Shown here: one piece after another, positions 43,291-52,189 of the stretch
Position numbering within the stretch: position 1 is the stretch's first letter
How the letters are laid out: each line of letters starts with the position of its first letter
DNA from: Blastocladiella emersonii ATCC 22665
Taxonomy: Eukaryota > Blastocladiomycota > Blastocladiomycetes > Blastocladiales > Blastocladiaceae
Assembly (NCBI GenBank): GCA_025594325.1
Contig: JANHCV010000004.1
Span: forward strand, 558,001-622,000
Length of the DNA: 64,000 bases
Direction of reading: 5' to 3'
Position numbers and translations under genes: made by a program
Notes under the pieces: generated by a model
Told to the model about the DNA's origin: nothing
The model's input: only the letters and a program-made list of their open reading frames with translations
The model's database searches: none

Positions 43291-43950
43291 TCATACCTGG
43301 CCGCCGTTGCGCTTCTCGTGCTCCATGAGCTGGCGCAGCATCGAGAGGTTGATGGGCAGGCGCGGGCCGAGCCAGAGCGCGTAGCCGTCGTGGTTGGCGA
43401 CGTGGTCGGCTACACGCAGGCGGAGGAGAGGTCAGGCACGGGTAGACGGGGATGGTTGCAGAGGTGGGAGGGCGTACGCGTCTGCGGGTGGATGAGGACC
43501 GAGAGCGAGCCGTGGTTGAGCGCCAGCCAAGGGACGAAGACTGCAAAGTCCTTCGCCTCGATCACGTCGACCTCGAACATGGGCATCGGGTGCGGGCCGA
43601 TGGCGCGGTCGTGCATGGGCGACATAGGGAACATGGGGAACTTGGCGAAAACGACTCGTCAGCACTCGAGGAGGTACTCGCCGTCAGAGCGAGCGACTAC
43701 GACGCACCAGGCGCGCAATCTTCTCCTTGAGCGCGGCAGCCTCGGCGCGCTGCTCGTAGCTGGTGGGCAGGTAGTAGACGTGCACGTCGTAGCGCTCAAT
43801 GGGCGCGGGCCAGGCAATAGACATGGTGATGGCGTTGCGGGGAGTCGGGTCGGTGAAGAACAGACTCTGGGCGACGGCGGGCGCGGCCGGGATTAAGAGG
43901 AGCACGGCTGCCACTAGCGCGGCGAGCACGCTCAGCAAGGTGGGATACAT
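43291..43950 (-). CDS. DOPA 4,5-dioxygenase-like protein with signal peptide
   Basis: Three exons (43950-43708, 43640-43478, 43409-43291) give 174 residues. Family landmarks are YDVHVYY near the N-terminus, AIGPHPMPMFEV in the middle, SLSVLIHPQT, and DHVANHDGYALWLG near the end. Their conserved His residues are the likely metal ligands of extradiol DOPA dioxygenases, which open the DOPA ring to make betalamic-acid or muscaflavin-type products. The first 28 residues form a clear signal peptide (LLSVLAALVAAVLLLIPAAPAVAQ), unusual for a family normally cytosolic. The stop TGA follows the last codon inside what resembles a GTATGA donor, so a further small exon is possible. Confidence 0.75.
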
Positions 43951-44330
43951 GGCAGTGCGGGGGACCGCAGCGGGGCGAGGCGTGGGGCGCGCGGCGGTTA
44001 TGTGAGCGGCGCGCCACCGCGCACGGCGAACCCGCCGGCACCGCCGTCAGCGTCGCGTTGCGCCATGACGCCTGCTGCGTCAGCATCGTTGCTTCATGGG
44101 ACAAAAATAGGCGTGCGCTTCTCGAGAGCGAGGGGGACGGTGAGACGAGGCGAGACAGCAGGGCCGCACGCGTCGGTCATGCCGTGCCAGGTGACGCTCG
44201 CCCGAGAGTGCTGGCCGACGCGTCGCGCCGTTCGCCGCCGCATCTTTCTTTCTTCCGCGCTCCTCCCCTCAGGGCATCCGATCGGCCGCATCGCAACCAG
44301 CCGCAGACCACTTGCCGCACGCCACGCACC
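43951..44330. promoter_or_regulatory. Shared divergent promoter region
   Basis: 380 bp between the DOPA dioxygenase-like gene and the Vps3844 gene. It contains CAGGTGACGC (about 44189) and GACGCGTCGCG (about 44217), a loose, widely spaced version of the composite motif. Confidence 0.35.
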
Positions 44331-45560
44331 ATGAAGTCCATGCATCCGCGCTCGCGCCGCCCCGCGCGCGCCGCCGCCGCCGCCCTCGCGGTCACCGCCA
44401 CGCTCGCCGTGCTGCTGCTCGCGGCCGCACCCTCGGTCGATGCTGCCTCGTCTGGTGCGTCTCGCGCGGATCCAGCTAGAAGGTCTCGCTAACGGCCTCA
44501 CACACGTCTAGACGCCGCCGTGTACCTCAACATGGGCCGCGCCGACGGCACCGTGCTCCGCGCATCGGACCACGCCTCCACCGCCACCACCGGCGACGTG
44601 ACGCTGTCGCGCTCGGACGCGGCCGACGTGGTCTCGTACCTCGCCGGCAGCTCGCGGCACGCCGACCTCGCGCGGTGGGCCAACGCGCCCAAGGTGGTCG
44701 CGTCCGGGTACCGCCCGGCCTCGCTGCTGTTCGGGTCCGAGCCGCGCCACGTCATGGTCGAGGCTGTCGGGCTCGACGCGTCGGACCTGGCCGCCGAGCC
44801 GAGCTTCCGCGTGCAGGACGCCGCCGCCGACGAGGGGACCGTCCCCGCCGCGCCGCTCGCCGCCCACGTCGCGTCGCGCGTCCACGCCGAGTACGGCGCC
44901 GAGTCCTCGGCCGCCGACGAGCTCAACATCTCGGTCGACGAGATCGACGTCGCCCTGCGCAAGCTCGAGCAGTGGGCCGCCACCACCGCGCGCCCGCCCA
45001 AGTTTGCCGCGATCCGCGTCAGCGGCATCGACGCCGCGTCCGCCGAGTACCGCGCCCAGGTCGCCAAGGTCAAGCACCTCCTGCGCGAGGTCGCCGCGCT
45101 CCCCGACGGCGTGTCCACGTCGCTCGTCGTGTCGCCCGCCGGTTCCCCCTACGTCTCGGCCCGCGCGTTCGCTGCCGCCGCGGCCGCCGCCGCGCCCTCG
45201 CTGCCCGCGGGCGACATCGCCAGCACGGTCGGCACCAGCCGGTCGAACGCGTCGGTCACGCTGCCCGTGTGCTTCACGTCCGAGGCCGCGTGCACCGCCA
45301 ACACCCAGTCGTGCAGCGGGCGCGCCAAGTGCGCGCAGTACTCGCTCAACGGCAACGCCAAGTGCTGGAAGTGCGCGTGCCCGACGTCCGGGATCCGCCG
45401 GTACGCGGGCGCCGCGTGCCAGTACGAGGACATTTCGACCGAACTGGTCCTGACGGTCGGCGTGTCGCTGGTCCTCGCCGTGGTCGTGGTCGCGGGTGTT
45501 GGCATGCTCGCGAGCGCGGCCCCCGCTGCCGGCGGCGGCGCTGGCACGCGGTCCGACTGA
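44331..45560 (+). CDS. Vps3844/DUF3844-type secretory-pathway membrane protein
   Basis: Two exons (44331-44454, 44512-45560) give 390 residues. The signal peptide (AAAALAVTATLAVLLLAAAPSVDA) leads to a luminal domain of about 270 residues. A Cys-rich EGF-like module follows (CFTSEAACTANTQSCSGRAKC, then CWKCACPTS and ACQYEDIS). Then comes a single TM (LVLTVGVSLVLAVVVVAGVGML). This is the DUF3844 layout of fungal ER and vacuolar-sorting proteins. After the TGA at 45558 the same frame stays open for 38 codons to TGA at 45675. It reads LGIGFELLSAGMADVEFALP, where family members have a tail around LPSVLSAGV. The real protein may therefore be about 429 residues, with read-through or a base error at the first TGA. 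Confidence 0.75.
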
Positions 45561-45677
45561 ATCGCGGACCGGCTGGGGATCGGGTTCGAGTTGCTGTCGG
45601 CCGGCATGGCCGACGTCGAGTTTGCCCTGCCCCAGCCGGGCGAGTACCTGGAGATGCAGCGGTTGAAAACGGCCTGA

Positions 45678-46422
45678 CCACCGCCGTCTGTGTGGTGGCC
45701 AAGGGTGGGGTGTGAGGTGGAGAGCGAGGGCGTGGCAAGTGGTGCTGTACCTCGCGGGCGGCGCCGTGCTCGTTCTCCTTCCCCTCCCCATCCTCGGCCG
45801 CGGTCGGGCCCAACTCGGACAACCGCTGCGCTGTGCCCCCCTCCCTTCCTCTTTGTCCATGATCAAACTCCTCGTCTCGCCGCTCCCGCTGTCACACACT
45901 CCTCGCTCTCCTCTCCCTGTCTTGTCTGTTCATCTGTCCCCCCCCCCTCGTCGATACCTCTCTCCCTCGAACCGTGTTTTCTCATTCGCAGATTGCTGGT
46001 TCAGATCATCCCCGCTCCCCTGCGCATGTGTTGCGTGGGCAGCCAGCCCCTCGACGTCGACGACGTACGTGCTTCTCGTTCCACTCGCTGTGTGCGCCGC
46101 GCTTACTCGACCGTACTTCAGAGATAGACGAGAGCGACTGCGTGTGAGGCGATCGGGGGCGACGATAGCGACGAGGAGTCGGGCACAGCCCAGTACTCGC
46201 CAGCTCGGACCTCTTGCGCGCACTTTCCGCGTCTTTCTTTCTTCTCTCTTCCCTTTGCGTTTCCCTTCCCTGTTGTTTGATAATTGATCCTCTCGTTTTC
46301 ACACTCCGTCGTCGTTCGTGCCGAGAATCCCGAAGACGCGTTGCGCCACACCGATCTCCCGCGGCTTTGAAAACCGAGGACCGCCCCCGCCCACCGCACT
46401 CGCTCTCTCCGCCCGCCGACTC
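45678..46422. other. Intergenic, pyrimidine-rich promoter region
   Basis: 745 bp without a convincing gene. It is strongly CT-rich (CTCTCC, CCCCCCCCC, TTTCTTTCTTCTCTC), typical of a leader and promoter for the TMEM53-like gene. No composite motif is seen. Confidence 0.5.
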
Positions 46423-47382
46423 ATGAATCAATCTATGCATCCCGCCCCACCGCCGCCTTCGCCCTCTCAAGGCCTAGACGTCCTGCTCCTCGGCTGGGCC
46501 GACGGCTCGCTCGCGCACCTGGCCAAGTACAAGGCGCTGTACCCTCCCGAGGGCGACGGGCCCAAGGACACGGCGTTCCACCTCGAGACGTCGCGCACCG
46601 CGGACGTGCGCACCGAGCCGCTCGATCTCGGCCGCGCGCGCCGCGCGAAGCTGCACGCGTTTCTGCGCGAGCGCGGGCACATTGTCAAGGACGGCGAGAT
46701 CCCGACCGGGGGAAAGCGGCGCCGCCCGCTCGTCGTGCACGTCTTCTCGAACGGCGGCGTACAGACACTCAGCTCGGTCCTCGCGCTCGCCGAGTCGCGC
46801 GGCGAGCGGGTCCTCCCCGCGTCGCTCCTGATCGTCGACTCGGCGCCGACCACGACCGCGGGCAAGTCGCTTTGGGCGGGCGCCGACCTGTTCGCGCTTC
46901 CGCTCGGTTTAGGGGGAGCGGGGCACGCCGTTGTGCGCGGCGCGCTGTACCTCGCTCTCGTCGCCCACCACACGCTGTTCGCGCGGGTGCTGGGGTACCG
47001 TCCCCTCATGAACCGGAACCGCGATATGCTCCAGTACCACCCGGCGCTGGTGGGTGCGAGCAAGCTGTTCCTGTACTCGGCGACGGACCGGTTTATCAAT
47101 GCCGAGCATCTCGAGTGGCTGCTCGACCGGATGCGCAGGCAGGTCCAGGCGGACGCCGGTGGGGACGCGTTTGCCACGGTCACGGAGCACTCGGCCGCGC
47201 AGACGGTTTCGGTGAGTCGGCCCGCGCTCGACAAGGGCCCGGCGGTGGTGCCCGAGAAGAAGGAGGAGGTCGGGCGCATCGTCGCCGTCAAGTTCCCGCT
47301 CGGGTCGGCGCACGTCGCGCACTTTCGCCAGTACCCGCGCGAGTACGCGGCCGCGGTGCACGGGATGCTGGCCAAGCTGTGA
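46423..47382 (+). CDS. TMEM53/DUF829 alpha/beta-hydrolase-like protein
   Basis: Intronless, 319 residues from ATG at 46423. The fold signatures are LLLGWADGSLAHLAKY at the first strand, HVFSNGG as the nucleophile elbow, and LIVDSAPTTT after it. YSATDRFINAEHLEWL later matches the acid strand, and AHVAHFRQYPREY supplies the likely catalytic His. DUF829 proteins include nuclear-envelope TMEM53 and fungal PaxU-type proteins; substrates are mostly unknown. No TM segment is convincing here. The reading frame extends 35 codons upstream to another in-frame ATG at 46318, but that region is low complexity. It ends 27 bp from the convergent F-box/WD40 gene. Confidence 0.75.
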   Translation: MNQSMHPAPPPPSPSQGLDVLLLGWADGSLAHLAKYKALYPPEGDGPKDTAFHLETSRTADVRTEPLDLGRARRAKLHAFLRERGHIVKDGEIPTGGKRRRPLVVHVFSNGGVQTLSSVLALAESRGERVLPASLLIVDSAPTTTAGKSLWAGADLFALPLGLGGAGHAVVRGALYLALVAHHTLFARVLGYRPLMNRNRDMLQYHPALVGASKLFLYSATDRFINAEHLEWLLDRMRRQVQADAGGDAFATVTEHSAAQTVSVSRPALDKGPAVVPEKKEEVGRIVAVKFPLGSAHVAHFRQYPREYAAAVHGMLAKL

Positions 47383-47409
47383 TACATGTATATGTAACTC
47401 TTGCCCTCT

Positions 47410-49341
47410 TCACACGGCATCGTGAAACTCGTGGCCCTCCTCTTCATCGACCTCCATCCCGTCCTCGTCGCGGTGCGTGAAATCGTACTCGACGACGGCC
47501 GACGCAAAGTCGCTCGCGACCAGCGACGTGCCGTCGAACCGCAGCGAGTGCAGGCCGCCCGCGTGGTGCTCGCTCAGCGTGTACAGCGCCTGCCGCGCCG
47601 ACGTCAGGTCCCACACTTTGATCGTCTTGTCGACGCTGCCCGAGATGATCTACACACCGCATGGTTAGAGATCGGCCCAGGGGTTCGCTGCTCGGTTGAC
47701 AGCGTACCTTGTGCTGGTCGACCTGCAGACACACGACGGCGGCGGTATGCCCCTCGAGCGTGCGCAGCAGCTTCCCGTCGCCCGCCCGCCACACCTTGAT
47801 GCTGCAGTCGCCCGACCCGCTGACAACCACCCCATCCCCATCACCCCCCGATGCGAGCGCAAGACTGAACACCTCCCCACGATGCCCGCGCATCACCACC
47901 GGCGGCGCCCTCGCATCCCGGACCCGCCACACCCGCACGCCGCCGTCCGCCGCGCCCGCCACGAGCACGTCGCGCACGCGGTCCATGGCGAGACTGCACA
48001 CGGCCGCGCCGCCGGTATGCACGACGCGCACGACCGCGCCCGTCGCGAGATCCCACACGACCACGCCGCCGGCCTCGTCGCCCGCCGCGACCCATGTGTC
48101 GTCGCACGCTACGACGCCGACCTCGCGCGCGTCTGGGACGACGAGGCGGCGGACGAGATGATGGGGAGAGGTTTTGGGCCACACCGAGACGGAGCCGTCG
48201 GCAGAGCCCGTCACGATGTACAGGCGGGAGAACTTGACCGTGGTCGTCGCTGCCGCCGGCTGTCCAGCTCCGCCGTTCGGCGCGGGTGGCGTCGGGAGCG
48301 CCGGGTCCGAAAGACTCCACACGCGGCTCCCCTCGTGCGGCGAGAACGACGCAACGAGCCGTTCGGCGAGGTCAAAGTCGCCGTGCAGACACCCCGGACG
48401 GCGGACCACCGTAGCGACGCGGTGCCGGCCGTGCTTCCAGTTCAGGTGCGTCAGGTACCCGCGCCGGAACTCGGCCTGCCACGCGCCCGGGCGCACGGAC
48501 GGTGGGATCCGCGACGACGGGGAGGTGGCGGAGCGCGAGAGGTGGTCTTTGGCGACGGCCGACATGGCGGCGTGGTGGTGGTGGTGCGAGGTCGGTGCGG
48601 ACAGGGACAGCGGCGAGGTGCGCGACGAGATTCCCGAGTCGTGCCGCGCCACGGCCGGCGGCTTGGTCGGAGAGTGGACAACGTGCCGCGTCAGCGGCCC
48701 GAACCCCGTCGCGCGGTGCCGCTCGACGAGGTGCCGCCACAGGACGTTGTCGCGGACCATGTGCGCGAACCGGATGTTGACGCGCGCGGCGGCCGCGAGC
48801 GACGGCGCGTCGAGCCGCGCGAGCACCTTGAGCAAGATCTCTTGCGGCAGGTCTTCGAGCACCGGGCGCGGGTTCGGGATTGCTGTCTTGCAGGTGCAAG
48901 TGCACGCGCAGGAGGAAGTCGGTGGAGCGGCTAGAGCGATCGGAACGGTGAGAACCTGGCTTGAACGTGTTCAGTAACACCCGTACCGAGCGGCGACACC
49001 CCGATACCATCATCCTCGTCGAGATCCATGGCAAACACGCCGTCGGGACTCGCCGCCCGCGGCGAAGTTGCACGACGCTTTCCGTCCGAGATCTGCCGCG
49101 CGAGCTGGATCTCGGCCTCGGACAGGTGCGGCATGAGCGCCGCGAGCAGCTCGACGCGGCGCTCGAGCGACAGGTGCGCGAGGACCTGCGGCAGCGAGTG
49201 CGGGAGGTGCTCGTCGCCGCCGCCGCCGCCGTGGTCCGCGCTGCTCACATGGCCCGAGTCGGGCGTCCCGCGCTTCTCAGAGCGCGCCGGGATCGCGATG
49301 TGCGGCGTGGCCGCGGGCAGGGCACGGCGGGGGTGGTCCAT
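47410..49341 (-). CDS. F-box/WD40 protein, Cdc4/Fbw7-like SCF substrate receptor
   Basis: Three exons (49341-48987, 48930-47708, 47649-47410) give 605 residues. The N-terminus has a helical stretch (LAHLSLERRVELLAALMPHL) like the dimerisation or pre-F-box region of Cdc4/Fbw7. The F-box spans about 142-186 (LEDLPQEILLKVLARLD through DNVLWRHL). A His-run linker and a WKHGR segment precede six or seven WD repeats (GSADGSVSVW, GAADGGVRVW, GSGDCSIKVW, GSVDKTIKVW). It would bind Skp1 and present phosphorylated substrates to an SCF ubiquitin ligase. Exon 2 opens with a Cys/Thr run (SCACTCTCK), an odd insertion just before the F-box. The phosphodegron-binding Arg residues cannot be assigned by eye. 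Confidence 0.8.
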
Positions 49342-49459
49342 TGCAGTGTGTGTGTGTGTGTGAGGAGAGCGCGGGTTGTGATCGTAGCGGTAGAGGGCTT
49401 ATCGCACGGGCGGGTATCGCGTCACGATGCCGCCGCAGTGGGGGCACGCGAGGCTCACT

Positions 49460-49467
49460 TCACGTGA
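49460..49467. promoter_or_regulatory. Palindromic E-box TCACGTGA
   Basis: It lies in the 268-bp divergent region between the F-box/WD40 gene and the RS-domain gene, 143 bp before the latter's start. No adjacent MCB half is present. Confidence 0.35.
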
Positions 49468-49609
49468 CGGCCGGGATACATTGTCTCCCGGTCAGTCGGT
49501 CCCCGCTCGCTCGCGCCCTCGAATAAACCGCGATCAAAAACACTCCCTCTGCGCTCTCTCCGCCCTCGAGTTAGACAACTCGAAGAACACCGACCACACG
49601 CATACTCGA

Positions 49610-52075
49610 ATGGACCTGACCCGAACCGCCTCGCCGACCGCCGCCGCGGTGCACCACCCGGCCGCGGCCGAGGACACGCCCAAGCTGCGCCGCCGCACCA
49701 CCTCGTCGTCGCGCAGCGCCAGTCCGCGCGCCCGCTCGATCAAGTTCTCGGACGCCCCGAGCGATGCCGCGGCCGCCGCCCCGGCGCCCGCGGGCGTGCC
49801 CGACAGCGGCCTGATCCACGCCACGGTCCGCCGCACGCTGCTAGAGAAGCCGGCCGACCAGCCCACGCCGCAGCAGCAGCAGACCCTCGAGGAGCCGCTC
49901 GCGTCCGCGATCCTCAGCGACCTGGCCTCGATCCGCGTCTCGCACAAGGCCAAGGCGCGTAACCGCAACGACCCGTATGCCGAGTACTCGTCGTCCTCGT
50001 CGTCGTCGTCTTCCGAGTCCGACGACGAGAACGACGACTCACGCGGCAACGGCGGCTACGCCGCGCCCTCCCTCGGCCTTAAGATCGACACGGCGCACAT
50101 CCCGCAGTACCCCCCGGCGCGGCACCACCCGTCGGCCGCGCGTCCCGCCTCGGGTCCCGTGCCCGCACCGCAACAGGTCCGCGTGCACTCGGGCTCGGTC
50201 GCGGTGCCCGTCCAGGTGCACGTCGCGCAGACCCCGCCGCTCGCCGCCCCCGAACACGCGATCCTGTACTCGGACGAGGGCGACGAGGAGGACGATAACA
50301 TGCCGCTGTCGCAGCTCCGCAACCCCGTCAACGTCGGGCCGCCGCGCGGGCCGCCGCGCAGTCCGACCGCGCAGGCGCAGGCGCAGGGCGGGACGGTCCC
50401 GCGCAGTGGCGCCGGCACGATCCAGCGCGCGGTCCCGCCGGCCCCGCAGCAGGCGCAGGAGGTGATGATGCCCAACTACGCGCTCGACTCGCCGGACGTC
50501 CCGCTGATCCACCAGATCGCCGCGAACCGCGCTGCCGCCGCCTCCGGCACCTCGAAGCCCGTCCAGCCTTCCTCCGTCAAGACCGCGACCACGTCCTCTC
50601 CCTCCGCCACCTCGACCAAGTCGTCAGGCGCGCCCGAGGTCCCGCCCGACACCCCCGTGCACGGGACCCTCCTGTCGCCGTCGCGGTACAAGACCGAGGT
50701 CAAGGCGCAGCAGAAAATGTACTCGCTCCCGCTCGGCCCGCCGTCGCCCGTGTCGCCCGGGCTCAACGCCGTCGAGGCCGAGATCGCGTCGGCCAACCAG
50801 GTCGATACCCCCGCGTCCGATAACGTTCCGCTCAGTATGGTTCCGGGCGGCCACGGCCACGGTCCCGCGGGTGCGGCGGCGGCCGCGATGGCCGCCCAGA
50901 TGGCGGCGATGGGGATGGCTGGGATGGCCGGCATGTACGGCGGCGGGATGAACCCGGCGGCCGCGCAGATGATGATGATGGGCCAGCTCATGGGCATGGG
51001 CATGGGTGGGATGGGCGGCGGCGGCGGCGTCCCGCCCCACATGGCCGCCATGTACGCCATGAACCCGTACCTCGCGGCCATGCACGGCGCCGCCGCGAAC
51101 CCGATGATGATGGGCGGCGGGCAGGGCATGTACGGCGCGCCCATGGGGTTCCCGCCGCAGATGCAGCATCAGCAGGCCGCGCAGGGCGAGGACAAGAAGA
51201 AGAAGTCCTCGTCGTCCAAGAAGTCCAAGTCGTCCTCGTCATCCAAGAAGTCGGCGTCGAAGAAACGCTCCTCGTCCAAGCACCGCGACGCCGACTCCGC
51301 TTCTTCCTCCTCGAGCGCCGCGTCGAGCGACCACGGCTCAGCCTCCGAGTCCGACTCGGACGACGAGCGCTCGTCGTCCAAGCACCACCGCCGCAGCAAG
51401 CGCGGGTCGAGCAAGGACCGCAGCCGTACCCGTCGCAGCCGTCACCGCGACCGCCGCGGTTCCTCCTCCTCGTCGGACGACTCGCGCTCGGGCTCGGCGT
51501 CGGGCTCGGACAGCGCGAGCGACAGCGGGTCGGACCGCCGTGGCCGGAGCACCAGCCGCAGCCGCTCTCGCTCGCGGTCGCGCGAGGCCGAGGGCGCATT
51601 CAAGTCCAAGTCGAAGTCCCGCTCGCGCGACGGCAGCAGCTCGCGGCGCCGGTCGAGCTCCGCGGCCTCGGGCCCCGCCGACCGCAACGTGCGTGACTCG
51701 GACCCCGGCGCGCTGGCCGACGACGAGCGCAAGCCGGCTTTGGCTTCGCGCACGGCATCCCCCGCGCCGCATAGCCGGACGCGCACCGTTTCTCCCGCGA
51801 CGCCGAGCGGCAAGACGACGAGCACGCCGCAGTCGGGCCGCCCCGGGGTGCCGCACGCGGGCGACGGGTGGGGCAAGGCGCTGGGGTCGCCCGGGTCGGT
51901 GCGCGCGTCGCCCGACTCGCTGACACGCATGGCGATGAAGTTCCCGCGGGGGAAGGGCAAGGGCGGCGACGAGCAGCCCAAGTCGCCGGTCCGCGCGAGT
52001 CTCAGCGGGAGTGAGCTCGTCAAGAGCCGGATCTCCTCGATTGATGAGTTCCACGCGGCCAAGAAGCACGATTGA
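49610..52075 (+). CDS. Large disordered protein with Met/Gly-rich core and RS domain
   Basis: Intronless, 821 residues from ATG at 49610. Residues 1-110 contain SGLIHATVRRTLLEKP. A Ser run then an acidic patch follow. Short DxPL-type motifs recur: DDNMPLSQL, DVPLIHQI, DNVPLSMV. Residues about 420-520 are strikingly Met/Gly/Ala-rich (MAGMAGMYGGGMN, MMMMGQLMGMGMGGMGGGGG), prion-like in composition. Residues 520-690 are Lys/Ser then Arg/Ser-rich (SKKSKSSSSSKKSA, RGRSTSRSRSRSRSR). The C-terminus has SP-rich phosphosites and ends ISSIDEFHAAKKHD. The RS region suggests a nuclear speckle or mRNA-processing role; family not recognised. It converges on the M13 gene 114 bp away. Confidence 0.7.
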   Translation: MDLTRTASPTAAAVHHPAAAEDTPKLRRRTTSSSRSASPRARSIKFSDAPSDAAAAAPAPAGVPDSGLIHATVRRTLLEKPADQPTPQQQQTLEEPLASAILSDLASIRVSHKAKARNRNDPYAEYSSSSSSSSSESDDENDDSRGNGGYAAPSLGLKIDTAHIPQYPPARHHPSAARPASGPVPAPQQVRVHSGSVAVPVQVHVAQTPPLAAPEHAILYSDEGDEEDDNMPLSQLRNPVNVGPPRGPPRSPTAQAQAQGGTVPRSGAGTIQRAVPPAPQQAQEVMMPNYALDSPDVPLIHQIAANRAAAASGTSKPVQPSSVKTATTSSPSATSTKSSGAPEVPPDTPVHGTLLSPSRYKTEVKAQQKMYSLPLGPPSPVSPGLNAVEAEIASANQVDTPASDNVPLSMVPGGHGHGPAGAAAAAMAAQMAAMGMAGMAGMYGGGMNPAAAQMMMMGQLMGMGMGGMGGGGGVPPHMAAMYAMNPYLAAMHGAAANPMMMGGGQGMYGAPMGFPPQMQHQQAAQGEDKKKKSSSSKKSKSSSSSKKSASKKRSSSKHRDADSASSSSSAASSDHGSASESDSDDERSSSKHHRRSKRGSSKDRSRTRRSRHRDRRGSSSSSDDSRSGSASGSDSASDSGSDRRGRSTSRSRSRSRSREAEGAFKSKSKSRSRDGSSSRRRSSSAASGPADRNVRDSDPGALADDERKPALASRTASPAPHSRTRTVSPATPSGKTTSTPQSGRPGVPHAGDGWGKALGSPGSVRASPDSLTRMAMKFPRGKGKGGDEQPKSPVRASLSGSELVKSRISSIDEFHAAKKHD

Positions 52076-52189
52076 GGGGGCAATGGTGATGTGGTCGATG
52101 ATGTTGTTGCGGAAGTAAGCAGTGCGAGGTCAAAAACAGGATTCAGTATCAAAAAACGAAAGGACCGACAGACTCTCTCTCTCCCGCAA

